In this document: in pieces, positions 6,855 to 12,563 of the stretch
Numbering within the stretch: the stretch's first letter is position 1
Layout: each line of letters opens with the position of its first letter
Assembly: GCA_036001225.1 (NCBI GenBank)
Contig: DASYUM010000194.1
Coordinates: 1 to 12,563 of the forward strand
Direction: 5' to 3'
Origin: DASYUM01 sp036001225
Lineage (GTDB): Bacteria > Methylomirabilota > Methylomirabilia > Rokubacteriales > DASRDR01
Length of the DNA: 12,563 bases
Translations under genes and position numbers: made by a program
The notes under the pieces: model-generated
Told to the model about the DNA's origin: nothing
What the model saw: the letters and a program-made list of their open reading frames with translations, nothing else
Database searches by the model: none

Positions 6855-9107
6855 TCATCCTTCGTCCGCCTCGCGACGATAGCCGCACCCTTCCCGCCAG
6901 CAGACCAGGAAGCGCTTGCCGCGAGCGCCCCGGGCGAGCAGGAAGGGCGCACCACATTTCGGGCACGGGCTCGGGATCGGCCGCTGCCAGACCACGAACT
7001 TGCAGTTCGGGTAGTTCGCGCAGCCGTAGTAGAGCTTGCCCCGCTTGGAGCGGCGCTCGGTCAGCTCGCCTCCGCACCCCTCCTGGGGGCAGGCGATCCC
7101 GATGGTGATCGGGCGCGTGGTCTTGCACTCGGGGTAGCCTGAGCAGGCGATGAAACGCCCGAAGCGCCCCTCCTTGTAGACCATGGGCCGGCCGCAGGCC
7201 GGACAGTCGATACCGGCCGGCTGCGGCTCGGCCGGCCCGTTGTCGCCGACGTTCCGCGTGTACTTGCACTCGGGGTAGCGCTCGCAGGCCAGGAAGCGTC
7301 CGAAGCGGCCCCAGCGCTCGAGGAGCTGGCCCTCGCCGCACTGCGGGCACGTCTCGTCCGTCGGCTTCCCCTTCTTCAGGTCGTCCATCTCCCGGTGGGC
7401 GCGCTTGAGGTCCTTGACGAAGCGACCGTAGTACTCGCGGACCGTCTCCACCCACTTGCGCTCGCCTTCCTCGATCTCGTCGAGCGACTCCTCCATCTGG
7501 GCGGTGAAGGCCACCTCGAGCAGGTCGGGGAACGCCTCCACGAGCAGGCCGGTCACCACCTCGCCCAGGTCGGTGGGGGTGAGGGTGCCCCGGTCGCGCT
7601 TGACGTAGCCGCGCTTCTGGATCGTGGTGAGGATCTGGGCGTAGGTGGACGGGCGCCCGATTCCCTTCTCCTCCAGCTCCTTCACCAGCGAGGCCTCGGT
7701 ATAGCGCGGCGGCGGCTGGGTGAAGTGCTGCTTGGGCTCGAGCCGGACGAGGTCGAGCCGCTGCCCGGCCTCGAGCGGCGGCAGCCCGGAGACCTCGGCC
7801 TCCTCCTCGGCGGGGGCCGCGCTCTCGTCCGGCGCCTCGATGTAGACGGCCATGAACCCCGGCTCGCGCAAGGCCGAGCCCTGAGCCCGGAACAGGTAGG
7901 GCCCGGCGGCGATGTCCACGGTCAGCGTGTCGTACAGCGCGGCCCGCATCTGGCTGGCCAGGAACCGCTCCCAGACCAGCCGGTAGAGCGCGAGCTGATC
8001 CCGGGACAGGAAGCGGGCGACGGCGTCCGGCGCGTGGTCGATGAGCGTCGGCCGGATCGCCTCGTGGGCCTCCTGGGCGGACTTTCGCGCCCGGTAGACC
8101 GGCGGCCGCTCGGGGAGCGTCTCGGCCCCGAACCGAGCCGCGATCACCCCCCGCGCCTCGTCCTGGGCCTCGGACGCGATCCGGGGCGAGTCGGTCCGCA
8201 TGTAGGTGATGAGCCCGACCGGGCCCTCGCTCCCGATCTCCACCCCTTCGTAGAGCTGCTGGGCCACCAGCATGGTCTTGGACGTCGAGAAGCGGAGCTT
8301 GCGGGCCGCTTCCTGCTGGAGGGTCGAGGTGATGAAGGGCGGCGCCGGGTTCTTTCTCCGCTCGCCGCGGGCGACCTCCTGGACGACGAAGGGAAGGCCC
8401 GAGACCTCGCCGATGATCGCCTGGGTGTCCGCTCCGGTCGCCAGCGACACCTTCTCGCCGGCCTTCTCCCGCAGGGTGGCCTCGAACTCCGGCGGCGCCG
8501 CGGCGGCCAGGTGGGCGTGGAGGCTCCAGTACTCCTGAGGGACGAACTCCCGGATGGCCCGCTCGCGCTCGACGACCAGCCGGACCGCCACCGACTGTAC
8601 GCGGCCGGCCGACAACCCGCGCCGGACCCGCTCCCACAGGAGCGGGCTGATCTTGTAGCCGACCAGCCGGTCCAGGACGCGCCGGGCCTGTTGGGCGTCC
8701 ACCTTCTTCTGGTCGATCTTGCCCGGCCGGCTGAACGCCGCCTTGACCGCCTTCTCGGTGATCTCGTTGAAGAGCACCCGGTACACGCGGTCGCTCGGGA
8801 TCTTCACCTCGGAGGCGACGTGCCAGCCGATGGCCTCCCCCTCCCGGTCGGGGTCGGTCGCCACGTAGAGGGCCTGCGCCTTCTCGGCGGCCTTCTTCAG
8901 CTCCTGGAGGACCTTGGCCTTCGCCTTCAGGGTCACGTACTGGGGCTTGAAGTTCTTCTCGATGTCCACCCCCAGCTTGCTCGACGGCAGATCCTTCACG
9001 TGACCGAGCGAGGCTTTCACCACGAAGCTCGGATCCAGGTACTTCTGAATCGTCCGCACCTTGGTGGGCGACTCGACGACGACGAGCGAACGACGGGGGG
9101 CCGGCAT
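6855..9107 (-). CDS. topA: DNA topoisomerase I
   Basis: TopA is a type IA topoisomerase that relaxes negative supercoils through a 5'-phosphotyrosine intermediate. The 750-residue protein is complete. The Toprim domain spans about 6-120, with E12 (VVESPTK) and the acidic DPDREGE motif (85-91). The catalytic tyrosine is Y302 in ITYMRTDS. QSVAVRLVVERE (171-182) and GIGRPSTYA (482-490) are further family signatures. The C-terminus carries four CxxC-type zinc ribbons at about 587-614, 635-661, 673-702 and 715-741; the third has the spacing CPQEGC. The ATG at 9105-9107 is preceded by a 253-nt spacer with two repeated hairpins. xerC follows after 55 nt. Confidence 0.97.
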   Translation of the reverse strand: MPAPRRSLVVVESPTKVRTIQKYLDPSFVVKASLGHVKDLPSSKLGVDIEKNFKPQYVTLKAKAKVLQELKKAAEKAQALYVATDPDREGEAIGWHVASEVKIPSDRVYRVLFNEITEKAVKAAFSRPGKIDQKKVDAQQARRVLDRLVGYKISPLLWERVRRGLSAGRVQSVAVRLVVERERAIREFVPQEYWSLHAHLAAAAPPEFEATLREKAGEKVSLATGADTQAIIGEVSGLPFVVQEVARGERRKNPAPPFITSTLQQEAARKLRFSTSKTMLVAQQLYEGVEIGSEGPVGLITYMRTDSPRIASEAQDEARGVIAARFGAETLPERPPVYRARKSAQEAHEAIRPTLIDHAPDAVARFLSRDQLALYRLVWERFLASQMRAALYDTLTVDIAAGPYLFRAQGSALREPGFMAVYIEAPDESAAPAEEEAEVSGLPPLEAGQRLDLVRLEPKQHFTQPPPRYTEASLVKELEEKGIGRPSTYAQILTTIQKRGYVKRDRGTLTPTDLGEVVTGLLVEAFPDLLEVAFTAQMEESLDEIEEGERKWVETVREYYGRFVKDLKRAHREMDDLKKGKPTDETCPQCGEGQLLERWGRFGRFLACERYPECKYTRNVGDNGPAEPQPAGIDCPACGRPMVYKEGRFGRFIACSGYPECKTTRPITIGIACPQEGCGGELTERRSKRGKLYYGCANYPNCKFVVWQRPIPSPCPKCGAPFLLARGARGKRFLVCWREGCGYRREADEG

Positions 9108-9173
9108 GGCCTAGCTCATCCCCACGCCGGGCCGAGAACCGAGCAGATCAAGGACGCAGGAAGGCGCGCCGCA

Positions 9174-9203
9174 GGACGTCGCGGGGCTGGGGCCCCGCCG
9201 TCC
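9174..9203. repeat. Hairpin repeat copy 1
   Basis: Stem gcggggc (9181-9187) pairs with gccccgc (9192-9198) around tggg. It is extended by ggacg (9174-9178) pairing with cgtcc (9199-9203) across a 2-nt bulge. Bases 9174-9201 are identical to 9259-9286, 85 nt away. Confidence 0.7.
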
Positions 9204-9258
9204 GAGGCGCGCGACCCCAAAGACCGCGGCGAGGCGTATGCCGCGCACGCGAGCCACC

Positions 9259-9288
9259 GGACGTCGCGGGGCTGGGGCCCCGCCGTTC
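9259..9288. repeat. Hairpin repeat copy 2
   Basis: Stem gcggggc (9266-9272) pairs with gccccgc (9277-9283) around tggg. It is extended by ggacg with cgttc (9284-9288), where one pair is a G-T wobble. It is a direct repeat of copy 1; the two arms facing dprA could serve as its terminator. Confidence 0.7.
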
Positions 9289-9360
9289 GGGGCGAGCCAC
9301 CCGACGTTGAGCCGCGCTGAGGGCCGAGGACGCAGAGATGCGACGGTTATCGGCACGGCC

Positions 9361-10485
9361 TTACGCTTTCACGTAACGCTGCCCCGGCAGCTGCCTCACC
9401 AGGCCGCGGAGCTCCATCGCCATGAGCGAGGCGGCGACCTCGCCGGCCGGGAGCCCGGTCTTGGCGATGACGTGATCGATCGCCACCGGCTCGTCGCCCA
9501 GGAGCGGCAGCAGCCGGGACTCGGTGGCGCTGCGAAGGCCGGCGGCCGCGCCGCAGGGATCCCCGCCCACGGGCGGGACCGGGCGCAGCGCCTGCCGCCA
9601 GATGGCCGGCCACTCCGCGACCACGTCCTCCCAGGCCCGGACCAGCTTGGCCCCGTCCTGAATCAGCCGATTGGTGCCCTCGCTCACCAGCGAGGAGACG
9701 TTGCCCGGCACCGCGTAGACCTCGCGCCCCAGCTCGCCGGCAAACCGCGCCGTGATCAATGCCCCGCTCTTCTCGGCCGCCTCGACCACGACGGTACCGA
9801 GCGTGAGCCCGGCGATCACGCGGTTGCGGATCGGGAAGTGCGCGGCCAGCGGCGGCGTCTCCATCGGGAACTGCGAGACGACCGCGCCGGCGCCGGCGAC
9901 GTTGGTCACCAGCGGGCGGTTCTCGGGTGGGTACACGACGTCCACACCGCTGCCGAGCACGGCCAGCGTACGGCCGCCCGCGGCGAGGGCGCCGCGGTGG
10001 GCCGCGGTGTCCACTCCGCGAGCGAAGCCGCTGACCACGGTCACCCCACGGGCGGCCAGGTCGCCGGCCAGCCGCTCGGCCACCTTCACTCCATAGGGGG
10101 TGGGGCGCCGGGAGCCGACGATGGCAACTGCCAGCCCGTCCTCGCGGACCGGCGTCCCTCGCACGAAGAGGAACGGAGGCGGGAGTGGCGCCTGCTTGAG
10201 CGCGGCCGGGTAGTCGGCATCGTCGAGAGTGATCAGGCGGGCCCGGCTCGTCTCGGCCGCCGCGCGCTGTCGCGCCGACGCGGCCCGCGCGTCGAACCCG
10301 ATCACCGCCCTCGCCAACTCGTCCCCCACCTTGCTGGCCAGCGCGCGCCGCGAGGCGCGGAAGAGCTCGACCGGCGGCCCGACGGCGAGCAGCTCGTGGT
10401 AGCGCCGCGCGTTCCAGCCGACCTCGGGAACGAGGGCGAGCGCCACCCATGCCCACCGTTCAGCACTGGCATCGTCGGTGTCCAT
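9361..10485 (-). CDS. dprA: DNA processing protein DprA
   Basis: DprA binds incoming single-stranded DNA during transformation and loads RecA on it; it is widespread even outside known competent species. The 374-residue length is typical. An N-terminal helical region (about 5-65) precedes the Rossmann-like core (about 75-285) with the signatures IVGSRRPTPYG (122-132), VSGFARGVDTAAH (151-163), GSGVDVVYPPENR (178-190), FPIRNRVIAGL (217-227) and EKSGALITARFA (238-249). The C-terminal winged helix (about 318-374) ends in LPGQRYVKA. I start it at the ATG at 10483-10485, with ggtgg 6 nt upstream; the frame stays open well upstream, but that part lacks family similarity and contains the promoter-like sequence at 10561-10590. 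Confidence 0.95.
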   Translation of the reverse strand: MDTDDASAERWAWVALALVPEVGWNARRYHELLAVGPPVELFRASRRALASKVGDELARAVIGFDARAASARQRAAAETSRARLITLDDADYPAALKQAPLPPPFLFVRGTPVREDGLAVAIVGSRRPTPYGVKVAERLAGDLAARGVTVVSGFARGVDTAAHRGALAAGGRTLAVLGSGVDVVYPPENRPLVTNVAGAGAVVSQFPMETPPLAAHFPIRNRVIAGLTLGTVVVEAAEKSGALITARFAGELGREVYAVPGNVSSLVSEGTNRLIQDGAKLVRAWEDVVAEWPAIWRQALRPVPPVGGDPCGAAAGLRSATESRLLPLLGDEPVAIDHVIAKTGLPAGEVAASLMAMELRGLVRQLPGQRYVKA

Positions 10486-10560
10486 CCCTTTCCACCATAC
10501 ACCAGATCGCAAGGGCGGATGCCCGAGCCCGCCCGCGGACCCGGCCGAAAAGTAGCGGCC

Positions 10561-10590
10561 ATAGTACACAGGCGGCGGAAGCCGAGTCAA
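10561..10590 (-). promoter_or_regulatory. Sigma70-like promoter of dprA
   Basis: On the minus strand, TTGACT (10585-10590) and TACTAT (10561-10566) are separated by 18 nt, matching the consensus at 5/6 and 4/6 positions. Transcription would begin near 10553, about 70 nt before the dprA start. It stands out in an otherwise very GC-rich sequence. Confidence 0.6.
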
Positions 10591-10673
10591 GGAACGGGGC
10601 CGGGCAGCGAGGCCGGAGTGTCGCATGTCGTCGGGCCGCCGTCGACGATGACGCCGGCGGCGCGCGTGGATGA

Positions 10674-11510
10674 CTACCTGGTGTCCCCGCCCGGGCTGGG
10701 CTTGGGCGCCCGCGAGACCTCGCGCTGGGCGAGTCGGGCCTTCTGGGCCGCTTCGCTCTGGGGGAAGTCGCGAAGCAACTGCGCCCACACCTCGCGAGCG
10801 CGGTCGGCACGCTTGAGCGCCCGGTGGGCGAGGCCGAGCTTGAAGAGAGCCTCCGGAGCCTTCTCGCCCTTGGGGGCGAGGTCGAGCGCCTTCCGGTACT
10901 CGGCGGTGGCGTGCTGATAGTCGCGCGCGTTGTAGTAGGCCTCGCCGATCCAGAACTGGGCGCTGCCGGCCAGCGGGTGCGACGGATAGCGCGCGACGAA
11001 GTCCTCGAAGTCGATAATGGCCTGGGCCAGCTCCCCGCCCTTGAAGCTCTCCATGGCCCGATTGAAGAGGTCGTCGGCGGCCAGCGAGGCGGTCCGGGCC
11101 GCCGATCGGCCGCCGCGGTCGCGGCGGGCGCCGCCGGTGCTGGAGACGGCTTCCAGTCGCGCCACCTGGTCGGCCAGGCCGCCCATCGTCTGCTCGACGG
11201 CCCGCACGGCGCCGGCCAGGTTCTCCACCCGCTTGTCGGTGGCGGCGGCGCGTTTGCCCAGCTCGTCGAGCCCCTCCCGCTGGACGCGGTCGCGCTCGCG
11301 GAGGGCGCCGTCGAGGTCGCGCCGGAGCCCCTCCAACTGGGCCCGGAGCGCGGCCACCTCGCTGCGCAGCTCCTCGGTGCCCCGGTTCAACTCCGCCAGC
11401 CGCTCGTGGTTCAGCCGCGACTCGTCGCCGAGTCGGCGCACCGTTCCCGAGCCGGCGCAGCCCGCGAGGGCCACCAGCGCGCATCCCAGCACGACTGCTG
11501 CTCGCCGCAT
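10674..11510 (-). CDS. CpoB/YbgF-like Tol-Pal-associated lipoprotein
   Basis: CpoB (YbgF) works with the Tol-Pal system and peptidoglycan synthases to coordinate envelope constriction. From the ATG at 11508-11510 (ggag 7 nt upstream) it has 278 residues. A signal sequence ends in a lipobox LAGC, giving lipidated Cys18; residue 19 is Ala, so outer-membrane retention is expected. Residues 28-122 form a long heptad-like coiled coil. A Gly/Arg/Ser linker (123-142) leads to three TPR-like repeats at about 145-180, 181-218 and 219-255, the standard layout of the family. E. coli CpoB is a soluble periplasmic protein; this one looks lipid-anchored. No tol or pal gene is in the window. A longer start at 11558 is possible but would overlap the promoter-like TTGACA. 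Confidence 0.88.
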   Translation of the reverse strand: MRRAAVVLGCALVALAGCAGSGTVRRLGDESRLNHERLAELNRGTEELRSEVAALRAQLEGLRRDLDGALRERDRVQREGLDELGKRAAATDKRVENLAGAVRAVEQTMGGLADQVARLEAVSSTGGARRDRGGRSAARTASLAADDLFNRAMESFKGGELAQAIIDFEDFVARYPSHPLAGSAQFWIGEAYYNARDYQHATAEYRKALDLAPKGEKAPEALFKLGLAHRALKRADRAREVWAQLLRDFPQSEAAQKARLAQREVSRAPKPSPGGDTR

Positions 11511-11528
11511 CGGATCGCTCCGGCCCGC

Positions 11529-11558
11529 ACCGTAGCACCCGCACAGAACCGCTGTCAA
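11529..11558 (-). promoter_or_regulatory. Possible cpoB promoter
   Basis: A perfect TTGACA (11553-11558, minus strand) is followed after 18 nt by TACGGT (11529-11534), which keeps the most conserved first, second and sixth -10 bases. The predicted start near 11522 would leave only a very short leader before the cpoB ATG, with the ribosome site at its 5' end. Confidence 0.4.
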
Positions 11559-11573
11559 GTTTCCGGCGCTCAG

Positions 11574-11585
11574 CCGGACGTCCGG
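11574..11585. promoter_or_regulatory. Perfect 12-bp palindrome upstream of the cpoB promoter
   Basis: The sequence ccggacgtccgg is fully self-complementary and lies 15 nt upstream of the TTGACA element on the minus strand. It could be an operator, but a 12-bp palindrome also occurs by chance in GC-rich DNA. Confidence 0.3.
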
Positions 11586-11649
11586 AGCGGGGTCCGCATC
11601 CGCTCGGCGGCGCGCCGATCCGGCGTCAGGCGATCCGAGGTGAATGGCG

Positions 11650-12153
11650 CTACTGCTTGTCGGCCGTCAGCCGATTGGTCTCTGATAGGCAATCGGTGTT
11701 GATTCCCGAGAACACAGCGTCCAAGCTGCTGGCTGTCGTGTCGATCCGCATCACTCCAGTGAAGACCGCTGGGGCGCACGGTCCGGGAAACGCGGCCGTA
11801 CCAGTGGTGACAGTGACTGAGAAGACGACGCGTCGGCCGGTAGGAGGAGCTCCCAGATGGAGGGCCGTCAGGGTGCCGTCGGCGATGCCGTCGTCGTTGA
11901 TATCACAGTCTGAATAGGATGAATCCGTGCAGAAGACGCCCGCGCCAGTCAGGTCTCCACCGCTGTCTTGGACAAGGTCTATTATGATTGCCGAAGCGCA
12001 GGGGTTCCCCGGCAGCGGGTAGAGGGGACCGCACCGGTTCGAGACGACGACGCCTTTCCAGGTTCCCGACGCGTCGTAGGCTAGGGCCGTTCCACTCGCG
12101 ACGATGACCAGGGCCACCCCGAGGATCAGCGAGAGAATCGTCGTGGCCTTCAT
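11650..12153 (-). CDS. Secreted cysteine-rich beta protein with a Ca-loop-like motif
   Basis: I do not recognise a named family. From the ATG at 12151-12153 the protein has 167 residues; the start is fixed by an excellent ribosome site (aaggaggt, 5 nt upstream). Residues 1-25 form a Sec signal peptide (hydrophobic stretch, ALA before Y26). The mature part begins with SGTWKG and is made of alternating beta-type segments (SAIIIDLVQ, RVVFSVTV, FTGVMRID, LDAVFSG), a pattern seen in small lipocalin-like secreted domains. It has six cysteines (41, 52, 75, 83, 126, 155), enough for three disulfides. Residues 84-92, DINDDGIAD, fit the DxNxDGxxD calcium loop of EF-hand/dockerin type. Codon use is less GC-biased than in all the neighbours (for example ata ata, tca tcc tat tca), suggesting recent acquisition. 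Function unknown. Confidence 0.8.
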   Translation of the reverse strand: MKATTILSLILGVALVIVASGTALAYDASGTWKGVVVSNRCGPLYPLPGNPCASAIIIDLVQDSGGDLTGAGVFCTDSSYSDCDINDDGIADGTLTALHLGAPPTGRRVVFSVTVTTGTAAFPGPCAPAVFTGVMRIDTTASSLDAVFSGINTDCLSETNRLTADKQ

Positions 12154-12196
12154 GCTCAACCTCCTTTTCGTCCACGAGCAGACCGTCCCGTCGGTC

Positions 12197-12217
12197 AGCT
12201 CGTTCAAAGCTCGTTCA
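12197..12217 (-). promoter_or_regulatory. Two direct repeats with an 11-nt period
   Basis: The 10-mer agctcgttca occurs at 12197-12206 and 12208-12217; on the minus strand it reads TGAACGAGCT twice. An 11-nt period places both on the same DNA face, as in sites for OmpR/PhoB-type response regulators. The pair ends 44 nt before the secreted-protein start, a plausible activator position. Confidence 0.4.
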
Positions 12218-12283
12218 CCCTTCCCAACAGGTTGATGGCAGTCCTTCTGGCGAAGCCTGGGCCTGTGCGACCCCGTACTTGTC

Positions 12284-12317
12284 GGGTTGGTCATCTGACC
12301 GGGTTGGTCATCTGACC
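12284..12317. repeat. Perfect tandem duplication of a 17-mer with inner palindromes
   Basis: The unit gggttggtcatctgacc occurs twice in tandem at 12284-12300 and 12301-12317. Each copy contains the inverted repeat ggtca-tc-tgacc (12289-12300 and 12306-12317). The paired palindromes 17 bp apart could be operator sites for a dimeric regulator, or a recent slippage duplication. Confidence 0.55.
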
Positions 12318-12368
12318 GTGCCATGCAGACACACCGCCGCCGCGCCGCCGCCGCGTCGCCCCCGCTGC

Positions 12369-12563
12369 TCATGTCTCCGCTCCCTGTGCGGTGTTCCAGA
12401 TCACGTCGGGCGCCACGCGAGTCGCTCGATGCGGCCGAGAATCTGCCGAAACAGGCGCGGCGTCAAGTGGCTTTCGGAGCGGCCAGGCGGCGAAAGACGG
12501 GACAACCGTCGTCCGGAGCGCCCCGAACAGCCCGCCCAGGCCGGCGGCCAGCAGCCAGGCCAG
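12369..12563 (-). CDS. Possible 3' end of a gene entering from the right edge
   Basis: On the minus strand one frame is open from the window edge to a TGA at 12369-12371 and translates to about 64 residues. It begins with a hydrophobic Leu/Ala/Gly-rich segment (LAWLLAAGLGGLFG) whose codons nearly all end in G or C, like real genes here. The GC bias at third positions weakens after about 30 codons, and the other two minus frames are also open at the edge. It may be the end of a membrane protein or simply GC-rich noise. I see no other feature in these bases. Confidence 0.25.
   Translation of the reverse strand: MAWLLAAGLGGLFGALRTTVVPSFAAWPLRKPLDAAPVSADSRPHRATRVAPDVIWNTAQGAET

Larger units (their letters stand above)
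9108..9360. other. Spacer between dprA and topA with a duplicated hairpin
   Basis: This 253-nt region lies between the dprA stop and the topA start. An 81-codon minus-strand frame (9111-9356) fills it, but it starts with GTG, has no clear ribosome site and is Arg/Pro/Ala-rich, so I do not call it a gene. The notable content is two copies of a GC-rich hairpin element. I found no convincing topA promoter here. Confidence 0.5.
12154..12368. promoter_or_regulatory. Upstream region of the secreted-protein gene with two repeat sets
   Basis: Some 215 nt precede the secreted-protein start. An in-frame open stretch reaches ATG 12372, but its sequence is basic and low-complexity and lacks the properties of a coding region, so I treat it as leader DNA. 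It holds the 11-nt-period repeat at 12197-12217 and the tandem 17-mers at 12284-12317. I see no good -10/-35 pair. Confidence 0.45.

Noticed and set aside
5624..7108. 494-codon plus-strand open frame over hslV, xerC and topA
   Set aside because: Antisense to three well-supported genes and lacks any motif.
9174..9288. CRISPR-like repeat-spacer pattern
   Set aside because: Only two copies, strongly palindromic and GC-rich, with no further units or cas genes.
7395..9320. 641-codon plus-strand open frame over topA
   Set aside because: Antisense shadow of topA with no recognisable domain; runs past the topA start through the hairpin repeats.
9111..9356. 81-codon frame filling the dprA-topA spacer
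   Set aside because: GTG start with no clear ribosome site, low-complexity sequence, and it contains both hairpin repeats.
9238..10917. 559-codon plus-strand open frame over dprA
   Set aside because: Mirror frame of dprA that crosses the dprA promoter and part of cpoB; no domain seen.
12154..12372. Longer start (ATG 12370-12372) for the secreted protein
   Set aside because: It would bury the signal peptide behind 73 basic residues, whereas the ATG at 12153 has a near-perfect ribosome site.

Overview
This is a very GC-rich chromosomal stretch from a diderm (Gram-negative type) bacterium. The diderm call rests on a CpoB/YbgF-like lipoprotein with a lipobox, an AsmA-like DUF748 protein and an exported cysteine-rich protein. 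The order cpoB, dprA, topA, xerC, hslV, hslU, argB on one strand, together with the base composition, suggests a Methylomirabilota/Rokubacteria-like or deltaproteobacteria-like lineage. That placement is inference from gene content and order; no rRNA or marker tree is available here.

Layout, left to right. A YihY/BrkB-family membrane protein (minus) and a DUF748 envelope protein (plus) diverge from a 110-nt gap. DUF748 converges on argB across a 167-nt spacer full of GC-rich hairpins. From argB rightwards every recognised gene is on the minus strand, so transcription runs right to left: a secreted beta-rich protein (start 12153), cpoB, dprA, topA, xerC, hslV, hslU, argB. The last 410 nt, upstream of the secreted-protein start, hold repeat and operator-like DNA and possibly the 3' end of another gene running off the edge.

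The core block is housekeeping: DNA uptake and recombination (DprA), supercoiling relaxation (TopA), chromosome dimer resolution (XerC), the HslUV ATP-dependent protease and the second step of arginine synthesis (ArgB). hslV-hslU-argB are tightly spaced (44 and 22 nt) and are probably co-transcribed. A good sigma70-like promoter precedes dprA and a weaker one precedes cpoB. The trmFO gene often found between topA and xerC in this neighbourhood is absent.

I do not see an obvious new defence or mobile system. The least ordinary material is (i) a family of long perfect palindromes placed 2-4 nt after the stop codons of three minus-strand genes, two of them identical over 28 nt; (ii) two 85-nt-spaced copies of a different hairpin between dprA and topA; and (iii) the right-hand end, where a lower-GC gene for a secreted protein with six cysteines and a calcium-loop-like motif sits behind two sets of short direct repeats that look like regulator-binding sites.
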